Assembly (NCBI GenBank): GCA_031549965.1
Contig: JAVBPB010000028.1
Coordinates: 1-31,876 of the forward strand
DNA: 31,876 nt
Origin: JAVBPB01 sp031549965
GTDB lineage: Bacteria; Bacillota; Clostridia; Lachnospirales; Lachnospiraceae
Direction of reading: 5' to 3'
Positions 23,562 through 30,292 of the stretch are shown here, in pieces; position 1 is the first letter of the stretch, and every line of letters starts with the position of its first letter. The notes under the pieces were generated by a model, which saw only the letters and a program-made list of their open reading frames with translations, had not been told where the DNA came from and ran no database searches. A program made the position numbers and the translations under genes.

Positions 23562-24497
23562 TTACACAGGTAAATACATTTTACAATATTTTTCAGCAAC
23601 TTCACTGGATACTTTAAATTCTTTTATAAGTTGCGAAATTATTGTATCCTTTGAAAATCCTTGTTCTAAATAACCTAGTATTAAGACATTGGATATTTGC
23701 TCTAGAAGCTTAAGTCTTTCTTCTTCTCTTCCCTCTTCTCTTCCTTCTTCTCTCATCATCCAATCATGTTCTAATGATAACATATACCTTTCACCCACTT
23801 CCTTATTATTCTTTACATCATTAACCATCTGATGTATGTGTTTAAGTTCTGCATTTGCTACATATAATTCGTTTGAATTTTCAACATAGCAAAGCAGTTC
23901 CTTAAGTTCCTTATTGTCACCTATTATTCCTTTAGTGTAAAGAAAAATTCTTCTCGCTCCATCCTCCAATGCCAGTTCAAGCTCCTCTGTACAGCGATTT
24001 TCAAAAGTGTATTTACTCCTATTCTTGCCAAACAAATCAAATGGTGTACAAAAAATAATTAAAATATTTTTTAATTCTCCGAACTTTCCACCAGAAATTA
24101 ATAAGTTTCTATCAATTAGTGCTTGATGAAATCGACTTCTTTTGCGTAAATCATTTTCTCTATTTATATGTACATACTTGTTTTGAGCTTGCATTTCCAC
24201 GTTTGCAATGGTATTGTTATCTAATTTTAGTAAATCAGTGTAATCAGCGACCACGTCCATCCGAATTGCTCGATAATTAGGATCTCCTCCTGTTCGAACT
24301 ACTTGTGCTTGAATCTCATTAATATGAATATCTTTGCTTAGAACAGTTTCCAGAAAATATTTAATAAATTTCTTACCATACTTGGGATTTATCACAAGCT
24401 CATTGAATAGGAAATCATCTAGTAAATTCAGTTCCTCAATAGGTTTGTGAGATAGATATTGGCTTTTACTGATTTTTTTAGTTGTTTTTTCTTCCAT
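23562..24497 (-). CDS. Rpn-family recombination-promoting nuclease / putative transposase
   Basis: A 311-residue PD-(D/E)XK nuclease of the Rpn family (in E. coli RpnA-like enzymes cut DNA and promote RecA-independent gene transfer). N-terminus: LLDDFLFNELVINPKYGKKF. The nuclease core shows IRMDVVADY (active-site Asp) and IANVEMQAQ (E-x-Q). Then DLRKRSRFHQALIDR and the C-terminal low-complexity linker with repeated EEGR units (REEGREEGREEERLKLLEQ). All core residues are intact, unlike the relic at 5457-5832. Stands alone, upstream of the kinase cluster. Confidence 0.9.
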   Translation of the reverse strand: MEEKTTKKISKSQYLSHKPIEELNLLDDFLFNELVINPKYGKKFIKYFLETVLSKDIHINEIQAQVVRTGGDPNYRAIRMDVVADYTDLLKLDNNTIANVEMQAQNKYVHINRENDLRKRSRFHQALIDRNLLISGGKFGELKNILIIFCTPFDLFGKNRSKYTFENRCTEELELALEDGARRIFLYTKGIIGDNKELKELLCYVENSNELYVANAELKHIHQMVNDVKNNKEVGERYMLSLEHDWMMREEGREEGREEERLKLLEQISNVLILGYLEQGFSKDTIISQLIKEFKVSSEVAEKYCKMYLPV

Positions 24498-25020
24498 AGA
24501 TACCCTTTCTTAAGACAGGATATTCTAAAGTTGTACTAGCTCCTGCCTCCATAATTATAATGAATTAATGGCAGAAACTGCCTGATGTGTAAATAGACTG
24601 TATTGAAATGTTTTACTGTATATCTGATATTATAATGTTTTTTTATTAACCCGTCAATACTTTTATGAATATTTTTAATTTAATCAAGATTGCTTTTTGC
24701 ACTTTGAATTTACTGGTGAATTCCTACAATCAAATTGTTATAAAATGCTTACTATAATTAACACTAATACAAAAATTTCTAATCAAATAAAAAAAACCAG
24801 AAAAAACTCTGGAGGTCACTGGAAAACTCTGCCATTAGTTTTTTCTGGTTTTTTATTTAGTTATTACTTATTCACCTTATTTCAAATTTAGGACAAATAT
24901 TTCAACAGCGTTAAAGATATAGACAAAACACAGTCTCAAACCTTAAACAAACTTTCATGAGTTCTTGACTGTAATTCTTAAGATTTACTCAAGAACCCAA
25001 TGAATAGGTTTTATTAAACA
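24498..25020. other. Gene-free stretch with one long inverted repeat
   Basis: No coding frame supported. Contains the promoter region of the Rpn gene and the inverted repeat at 24791-24854, presumably the terminator of the slipin unit. Confidence 0.5.
24791..24854. repeat. Perfect 18-bp inverted repeat with IS-end-like loop
   Basis: AAAAAACCAGAAAAAACT (24791-24808) is the exact reverse complement of AGTTTTTTCTGGTTTTTT (24837-24854), and pairing continues into ATTT/AAAT at both sides with small offsets. Each strand ends with T tracts, so it can be a bidirectional terminator for slipin (minus). The 28-base loop contains GGAGGTCACTGGAAAA, which differs at only two positions from the IS-end repeat at 31737-31752, so it may be a MITE-derived terminator. 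Confidence 0.65.
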
Positions 25021-26118
25021 TCATCCCTTTATAGTTACTATTTCCTCCAAATGCCTTAAAATATTACCATTCCCTACAGATATATTACCCACCTTATCAC
25101 ATATCTTTTCTATATATTCAAGCTCCTTCAATCTATATAATATAGCGTTTTCTTCCATTAGTTTTGCAGTATTTAATAAGCTCCTGGTAGAAGCTACTTC
25201 TTCACGTCTTGTTATTACATTTGCCTGAGCTTTCTTTTCTGCAATTAGTACTGTATTCATAATTTCCCTTATTTCACCTGGAAGAACTATATCTTTTAAT
25301 CCACAATAAGCAAATTCAACATATAATTGTTCTTCCTTTTCCTTCAAACAATTAAGCACAAATAACGCTATATTTTCTTTCTGCTCAATTAACTCATCAA
25401 ATTTATATTTTCCAATATATTCACGCAAAGCAAGCTGAACTAAAACGTGTATCTGGGTTTTATAATCTTTATATGAATTAGTAATTGCTGCTGGATCAGT
25501 TATTTTATAGTTACATATAAAATTCATTCTAAGACTTACCTTATCAGCAGTTAAAATCTCCTGTCCTGCAATATCAATTTGTTGAATACGAACATCTACC
25601 AAATTGCAAAATACCTTTACACTTCCATTCCAGAAAAAATATGTACCTGCACTTAATTTCTTTTGAAGTATTCCATCAAAATATAACAATCCCGTAAAGC
25701 CATCTAATACTTCAATTCTTGTATAATATTTAATAGGTATTGATGCTAAAAGATTTGTATTTATTTCTGTAATTTCTGGCTTAGTTATGTTAATATATGT
25801 AAAGCTTTGTTTTTTAAATATATTCCAAAAATAGTATCTTCCAGCTTGTAAAACCTCACTAATTTTTCCATCTTCGTATCTTATAGCCATTTGACCGTCC
25901 GATATATCTACTTTGCAAACACATTCTTCAAATCCCTTATCTTTAAAAAAGCTTTCAATATTATAATCTTTAAGTTTTATTTCACCCTCTGCTTTTAAAA
26001 TCATAAGACTTTCACCGAATATTTTATTAATACTATGCTTTCCAGAATTAAGCATCGAAATAAAAATTCCATCTTTAAATAATAATCCTCTTTCATTGTC
26101 TTTTATAATTATTTTCAT
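25021..26118 (-). CDS. Slipin (SPFH/band 7 domain) protein with three N-terminal repeats
   Basis: A 365-residue stomatin/prohibitin-type scaffold protein. The N-terminus holds three related units, each with a short sheet and turn: NERGLLFKDGIFISMLNSGK, QMAIRYEDGKISEVLQAGRY, and FTGLLYFDGILQKKLSAGTY. The SPFH domain follows (VDVRIQQIDIAGQEILTADK, FICNYKITDPAAITNSYKDY), then a helical region with EIREIMNTVLIAEKKAQANV and RREEVASTRSLLNTAKLMEE. No transmembrane anchor is visible, unlike membrane stomatins. ATG 26118 is used, with GGAG 9 bases upstream; longer starts to 26151 are weaker. It lies downstream of rtcB copy 2 and the tRNA-like array on the same strand; slipin genes are known from comparative genomics to accompany RtcB. 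Confidence 0.88.
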   Translation of the reverse strand: MKIIIKDNERGLLFKDGIFISMLNSGKHSINKIFGESLMILKAEGEIKLKDYNIESFFKDKGFEECVCKVDISDGQMAIRYEDGKISEVLQAGRYYFWNIFKKQSFTYINITKPEITEINTNLLASIPIKYYTRIEVLDGFTGLLYFDGILQKKLSAGTYFFWNGSVKVFCNLVDVRIQQIDIAGQEILTADKVSLRMNFICNYKITDPAAITNSYKDYKTQIHVLVQLALREYIGKYKFDELIEQKENIALFVLNCLKEKEEQLYVEFAYCGLKDIVLPGEIREIMNTVLIAEKKAQANVITRREEVASTRSLLNTAKLMEENAILYRLKELEYIEKICDKVGNISVGNGNILRHLEEIVTIKG

Positions 26119-26313
26119 AAAATTCATCTCCATTCTTTTTAGATAATACACCTCTTTACGGAATTATGATTAAGAAATACTTTTCTTTATTCGGTTACTA
26201 CCCTTTAGCAATAATGGAATAAAAATAGTAATTTCGATATCCTCAAAATTCAGGTAAAGAAAGTGCTGCAACTTGAAAAACTTATACAAATCACAATATC
26301 TCTTGGTTATTTT

Positions 26314-26406
26314 TGTAAGATGTGGAATCGAACCACAGGTCATAAACCTTACCATTTTTCCTTTAAATAGAAAATTAAAACTACTCTACCATTGAGTTAT
26401 CCTATA
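26314..26406 (-). ncRNA. Degenerate tRNA-like element 3
   Basis: Minus strand, about 93 bases. The acceptor TATAGGA/TCTTACA pairs at 5 positions plus one G-U. The D arm ACTC-AATGGTA-GAGT keeps the GG of the D loop, with TA at positions 8-9. The T arm TGTGG-TTCGATT-CCACA is perfect. The middle is wrong: 45 bases separate D and T arms, with an AT-rich hairpin TTTTC-TATTTAAAG-GAAAA and a small GGT/ACC stem like a long variable arm. No normal anticodon arm can be drawn; if the hairpin is read as one, the central triplet would be UUA, cognate to a stop codon. No CCA encoded (also absent in the window's real tRNA). Confidence 0.7.
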
Positions 26407-26471
26407 TTAGGAAACGGATTCGAACCGTTAACACGTTTTTGGTACACGCCTTACCACTTGGCTACTCGTTT
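26406..26471 (-). ncRNA. Degenerate tRNA-like element 2
   Basis: Minus strand, about 66 bases, six shorter than a normal tRNA. The D arm GCC-AAGTGGTAA-GGC with leading TA, and the T arm AACGG-TTCGAAT-CCGTT, are perfect. The acceptor halves AAACGAG and TCCTAAT do not pair. The anticodon arm (CGTGT-ACCAAAA-ACGTG) pairs only with two G-U pairs while stealing a base from the D stem; U33 is missing and there is almost no variable loop. The 3' half TCCTA instead pairs perfectly with TAGGA of element 3 across ATA. A functional elongator tRNA is very unlikely. Confidence 0.7.
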
Positions 26472-26588
26472 AGAGGAGGGATTTGAACCCTCGTATATGC
26501 ACAATCACCTTTATCTGGCATATCAAAAGTTACTACCTTGATACCACATGGTAATACATACCATTGTATAAGATAAAAGCTATCTAAA
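26469..26588 (-). ncRNA. tRNA-like element 1 with large structured insert
   Basis: Minus strand, about 120 bases. Acceptor-like TTTAGAT/CTCTAAA pairs at 6 of 7 positions and the T arm GAGGG-TTCAAAT-CCCTC is perfect. In place of the D and anticodon arms lies a branched structure: CTTTTATCT (26579-26571) pairs with AGATAAAGG (26516-26508) and encloses two hairpins, ATGGTA-TGTAT-TACCAT (26564-26548) and GGTATCAA/TTGATATGCC with an 11-base loop. The sequence AATGGTA like a D loop is part of the first hairpin. Its 3' acceptor strand overlaps the 5' end of element 2. It cannot decode; it looks like a purpose-built structural RNA with a tRNA elbow mimic. Confidence 0.65.
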
Positions 26589-26589
26589 A

Positions 26590-26601
26590 ATGCTTTCGCA
26601 T
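26590..26601 (-). other. GNRA-tetraloop hairpin after rtcB copy 2
   Basis: ATGC-GAAA-GCAT followed by TTTTT on the minus strand, 3 bases after the rtcB stop and directly before tRNA-like element 1. A four-bp stem with a GAAA loop: could be a weak terminator/attenuator or a processing landmark separating mRNA from the tRNA-like array. Confidence 0.4.
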
Positions 26602-26603
26602 AA

Positions 26604-27836
26604 TTATCCTTTTACAACACCTATTGTTTTTAATTTTTTTATAGGCCTTACTAAATCTTTTTGATTTTCCATTACTGCATCTATGTCTTTATAAGCAAAT
26701 CTACTTTCCTCTGGAACATCTTTTTTACTATGTTTTCCTAGTATTATCCCATTATTTTTTAGATCTACCATTACTTCTTCTACAGTAAATTTCTCCATTG
26801 CCACAGTTCTTGAATATTTTCTTCCTGCACCATGACTTGAAGTGTCAAAACTTAATTTATTTCCAAATCCCTCTACAACATAGCTATATGAACCCATAGC
26901 CCCAGGAATTACTGCTAACTCTTTCTCTCTTACCCTTGTAGCACCTTTTCTATGAACCCAAACATCTTCACCATAATGATTTTCATGTGATGCATAGTTG
27001 TGATGACAGTTTATTTCCATTGTGTATGAAAAATCAATGTTAGTAAATTTACTCATATATCTTTCCAATATTAGCTTAGTAGTATTCATCATATGTTTTC
27101 TGTTTTCATAAGCAAAATCCAACGCCAAATTCATCCAATTAATATATTTCTTGCCCTCTTTTGAATCAATAGGTAAAAATGCAAGCCTAAAATCATCAGG
27201 TACCCTGGAATACCATTTTTCATTAAGTTCCCTAGCTTTTGTATGAAATAAATCACAAATTCTTTTTCCAAAATTTCTACTTCCTGAATGCAACATAATG
27301 CCTAAAAATCCATTCTCATCTTCTTGAATTTCAATAAAATGATTTCCTCCTCCAAGAGTTCCGATCTGGTAATATCCATTTTGTATTTGCTCAAAAAGTT
27401 CTAAAGTATCTATATATTTTTCTTTTTCTTCTAAGGCTCTGTCTAACACTAAACATTCCTGAGGTTTTTTTTGATGCATACGACCAACTGGTATATTTCT
27501 TAAGATATCACCTACCATAGCTTGTATAAACGTTCCATTTCCCGTTGTAATGTCTTTTATCTGTGAAACTTTAATATCAGTTCCCACAAACCCCATACCG
27601 CATCCAATATCAACTCCAACTGCATTTGGAACAATAACATCTTTAGTGGCAATAACACCACCAATTGGCATTCCCATACCTGTGTGTGTGTCTGGCATTA
27701 ATGCCACCCACTTATGTATAAAAGGTAGGTTTGCCAGATTATAGGCTTGTAAAAGACAGCTTTCATCAATATCACTTTCTTTTTCCAACCATACTTTTAT
27801 AGGAAACTTTGTATTTTCATTTTCAATTATAAACAT
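26604..27836 (-). CDS. rtcB: RtcB-family RNA ligase, copy 2
   Basis: A 410-residue RNA ligase joining 2',3'-cyclic phosphate or 3'-phosphate ends to 5'-OH ends. Core residues: MPDTHTGMGMPIGGV, the Cys/metal motif VGVDIGCGMGF, TLGGGNHFIEI, LHSGSRNFGKR, the second metal motif INCHHNYASHE, and the guanylated His in TSSHGAGRKYSR. This paralogue keeps the canonical CHHN motif that copy 1 lacks. ATG 27836 has AAGGAG 7 bases upstream; the TTG at 27854 overlaps that site. Downstream on the same strand are the three tRNA-like elements and slipin; upstream, divergent, the WYL pair. No archease gene is present. Confidence 0.93.
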   Translation of the reverse strand: MFIIENENTKFPIKVWLEKESDIDESCLLQAYNLANLPFIHKWVALMPDTHTGMGMPIGGVIATKDVIVPNAVGVDIGCGMGFVGTDIKVSQIKDITTGNGTFIQAMVGDILRNIPVGRMHQKKPQECLVLDRALEEKEKYIDTLELFEQIQNGYYQIGTLGGGNHFIEIQEDENGFLGIMLHSGSRNFGKRICDLFHTKARELNEKWYSRVPDDFRLAFLPIDSKEGKKYINWMNLALDFAYENRKHMMNTTKLILERYMSKFTNIDFSYTMEINCHHNYASHENHYGEDVWVHRKGATRVREKELAVIPGAMGSYSYVVEGFGNKLSFDTSSHGAGRKYSRTVAMEKFTVEEVMVDLKNNGIILGKHSKKDVPEESRFAYKDIDAVMENQKDLVRPIKKLKTIGVVKG

Positions 27837-27908
27837 AGTATCACTCCTTTTCAAATTGTTTACTCAATTATTTCACTCATCATTAATCTAAATGTGTAAG
27901 AACACCGA

Positions 27909-27931
27909 GTTATTATATTTAAGATATTAAC
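27909..27931 (-). promoter_or_regulatory. Probable rtcB2 core promoter with overlapping imperfect palindrome
   Basis: TATAAT on the minus strand (27917-27912) lies about 75 bases before the rtcB start; the -35 region is poor (GTTAGT-like), so an activator may be needed. The -10 is inside GTTATTAT/ATATTAAC (27909-27916, 27924-27931), a 7-of-8 inverted repeat, a candidate WYL-regulator operator. Confidence 0.4.
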
Positions 27932-27970
27932 ATTACTAACTGGTAAAAGCATCTAAAAAAGTTTACGAAC

Positions 27971-27999
27971 TTGATTAGGTAATCTTATTGTGATACACT
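27971..27999 (+). promoter_or_regulatory. Promoter of the WYL gene pair
   Basis: TTGATT (27971-27976), 17-base spacer, TACACT (27994-27999), about 30 bases before the first WYL start. It is divergent from the rtcB2 promoter with about 54 bases between the two -10/-35 regions. Confidence 0.55.
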
Positions 28000-28029
28000 A
28001 AAAATATATCTTTTGCTAAGGAGGGGTTA

Positions 28030-29277
28030 TTGAAGATTATGGGAAACTTTTCTGAACTTATAAAAAATTTTGATAAAATAAGAGATTACATGCGAGACTT
28101 TTATATTTATGGCTTTAAATCCCGCTCCGACTTTAATTTAAAATCTTTACGCAGTTATGATAATGAAAAACGCAGGATTGAGGGATATCTAAAAGATTAT
28201 ATTACCTACGGTTATAATAAAAATGGTAAAAGCTTTACAATATCTTTGGATTCATCTAACATATATTCTAATCCTCTTTATAAAGCTTGGAAATCTAAAA
28301 GCTTTACATCAAATGATGTTATGCTACATTTTTATTTACTAGATATTTTCAATGTGCAAAACGAAAAATTATCAGTAGTTAAATTAACTGAAATCTTAAA
28401 TGATAAATACAGCGTTCTTTTTGAGCCTCAAACTGTACGCTTAAAATGTCTTGAATATGCAAATGAAGGGATTTTAATTAGAGAGAAGAAAGGGGCGTCT
28501 ATTTATTATGGTCTGTCTGATTTTTATTTTAATGATTTAATAAATAAATATCCTCTTATCTTAGATGCGGTTAAGTTTTTTTCTGAAGTTGCACCTTTTG
28601 GAGTTATCGGAAGCTTTATTTTAGATAATGAAGATGAAGTTAATAAAACATTTTCATTTAAGCATCATTATATTGTACATACATTGGAAGATGATATTTT
28701 ATTTAAAGTATTACCGGCAATTAAAAATAATAGAATTATTAGATTTCAAAATTTCAGTGAGAAGAAAAAAGTCATCACGTTCTATGAAGGTCTTCCAGTT
28801 AAGATTTTTTGTAGTACTACTACTGGCAGAAGATATTTGTGTATCTTCAAAACTAATACCAGACGCTTCTCATGCTTTAGACTTGATTATATAAAATCCA
28901 TAAATATTCTTGATACATATCCAAATGGTGAATTGCTTAAAGAAAAGCTTAGTCTGAATTTAAATAATGTTTGGGGTGTTGGATTTGGCGGTAGAAGTAG
29001 AATTGAATATTTTAATATGAAATTATTTATTAAGGAAGATTGTGAAAGTTATGTTGTTGATAGAATTTATAGAGAGGGCCGTGGCGGTACTCTTACAAAA
29101 ATATGTGATAATACTTTTTTATACTCTAAAACCTTTTTCGATGCAAATGAAGTTTCTCCTTTTATTAAAACTTTTATGGGAAGAATTATATCAATTGAAT
29201 GCAGTAATGAATCTGTTGTTAAAAGATTTTATAGCGATATTAAGAGCATGTATAATATGTATTTTGAGGTGGATTAA
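28030..29277 (+). CDS. WYL-domain transcriptional regulator 1
   Basis: A 415-residue putative regulator. The first 90 residues are charged and of no known type. About residues 90-165 form a winged-helix-like part (SNDVMLHFYLLDIFNVQNEK, then LSVVKLTEILNDKY, LEYANEGILIREKK). The WYL domain follows at about 220-300: ILFKVLPAIKNNRIIRFQNF, ITFYEGLPVKIFCSTTTGRR, RRFSCFRLDYIKSINIL, although the name-giving W-Y-L triplet reads YLCIF. A WCX-like C-terminal extension ends it. WYL domains bind small nucleotide or single-strand nucleic acid ligands in known cases. Start: TTG 28030, with AAGGAGG five bases before it; the ATG at 28039 is an alternative. It is divergent from rtcB2 and coupled to regulator 2. 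Confidence 0.8.
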   Translation: MKIMGNFSELIKNFDKIRDYMRDFYIYGFKSRSDFNLKSLRSYDNEKRRIEGYLKDYITYGYNKNGKSFTISLDSSNIYSNPLYKAWKSKSFTSNDVMLHFYLLDIFNVQNEKLSVVKLTEILNDKYSVLFEPQTVRLKCLEYANEGILIREKKGASIYYGLSDFYFNDLINKYPLILDAVKFFSEVAPFGVIGSFILDNEDEVNKTFSFKHHYIVHTLEDDILFKVLPAIKNNRIIRFQNFSEKKKVITFYEGLPVKIFCSTTTGRRYLCIFKTNTRRFSCFRLDYIKSINILDTYPNGELLKEKLSLNLNNVWGVGFGGRSRIEYFNMKLFIKEDCESYVVDRIYREGRGGTLTKICDNTFLYSKTFFDANEVSPFIKTFMGRIISIECSNESVVKRFYSDIKSMYNMYFEVD

Positions 29278-30249
29278 ATGGAATTATTTTCTGAAGTATA
29301 TGGTAGTTATTACAAAGCTTTACGGCATGTATTAGAAGCCTTTAAAAACCAAAATGAATTAAAACGTGATGAGATAACTAAAATTATTGATGATACAGCT
29401 TTTTTAGACAGTGCCTTTTTTATTTTACCTCTTTTAGAATCTGGGGAGTGGAATCTTTTAAAAAATAATTCCAATATTTTCACTACAAAGTTTGAATCTA
29501 ATTGTTTTAAACTCCCTTTAAGTTATTTAGAAAAATCTTGGCTAAAATCTTTATTAAATGATGTTAGAATCAATTTGTTTTTTAGTGAAAGTGAAAAAAA
29601 GGACTTAGATAAATTATTTGGGGATGTTTTAGATTTGTTTGAAATTAAAGATTTCCATTTTTTTGATAAAGCATTAGATGGGGATCCTTATGAAGATATT
29701 CTTTATATTAATAATTTTAGAGCTATTCTTTTGGCAATTAGAAATAAATCGGTTATAAAAATTTCATATGTAAGTAAAAATGGAAGTTCTTCTTTTAGGC
29801 ATTTTTATCCTATTAAGTTAGAATATTCAATTAAAGACGATAAATTCCGCCTGATTTGTTACCATTTAAAATCAACTGTATATGTCCTAACTACATTAAA
29901 CTTATCAAGAATTGAAAATGTATTGCAATCAGAGCTAATTTATATTTCCAATTTTTATCATTCAAAAATTCCATCGAAGCAATTTGTTGTTTTGCAGATT
30001 TTTGATGAAAGAAATGCTTTACAGCGTTGTATGATACAGTTTGCAACTTATGAAAAAGAAACTGAGTATGATGAAATTAATAAGACATATACTTGTAAGA
30101 TTTTTTATAATGCAGATGATGAAACGGAACTTGTTATTAGAGTTTTAAGTTTTGGTCCTATGATTAAAGTGCTTGGTCCTGATCGTTTTTTTAATGAGAT
30201 TAAATTACGTATTAAGAAGCAAATTGAATTAATTCAGCCTTTTAATTGA
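29278..30249 (+). CDS. WYL-domain transcriptional regulator 2
   Basis: A 323-residue WYL protein beginning at the base after the stop of regulator 1 (GAGGTGG in the end of that gene is its ribosome site), so translation is coupled and the products may form a heteromer, as PafB/PafC do in actinobacteria. The N-terminus (about 1-130) lacks an obvious winged helix. The WYL core is at about 155-220: NFRAILLAIRNKSVIKISYV, SFRHFYPIKLEYSIKDDKFR, LICYHLKSTVYVLTTLNLSR. The C-terminal WCX part contains VLSFGPMIKVLGPDRF, a common end of WYL regulators. Without its own DNA-binding domain it may act as the sensor partner of regulator 1. Confidence 0.82.
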   Translation: MELFSEVYGSYYKALRHVLEAFKNQNELKRDEITKIIDDTAFLDSAFFILPLLESGEWNLLKNNSNIFTTKFESNCFKLPLSYLEKSWLKSLLNDVRINLFFSESEKKDLDKLFGDVLDLFEIKDFHFFDKALDGDPYEDILYINNFRAILLAIRNKSVIKISYVSKNGSSSFRHFYPIKLEYSIKDDKFRLICYHLKSTVYVLTTLNLSRIENVLQSELIYISNFYHSKIPSKQFVVLQIFDERNALQRCMIQFATYEKETEYDEINKTYTCKIFYNADDETELVIRVLSFGPMIKVLGPDRFFNEIKLRIKKQIELIQPFN

Positions 30250-30292
30250 ACATAATCAATTTGCTAATAATAGATAAGAAATGGAGATTAAC

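Noticed and set aside
23698..23760. Repetitive GAAGAG tract as a possible repeat array
   Set aside because: It encodes the EEGR-rich linker typical of Rpn proteins; no spacers, so not CRISPR.
24697..24891. Plus-strand frame of 64 codons
   Set aside because: It crosses the 18-bp inverted repeat at 24791-24854 and has no ribosome site.
26170..26355. Minus-strand frame of 61 codons before slipin
   Set aside because: It starts inside tRNA-like element 3 and has no ribosome site; structure of the RNA explains this DNA better.
26314..26588. Reading the three tRNA-like elements as ordinary tRNA genes
   Set aside because: Lengths of 120, 66 and 93 bases, overlapping acceptors and missing anticodon arms are incompatible with normal tRNAs.
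28628..28894. Plus-strand frames inside the WYL genes
   Set aside because: Alternate frames of AT-rich coding DNA without ribosome sites.
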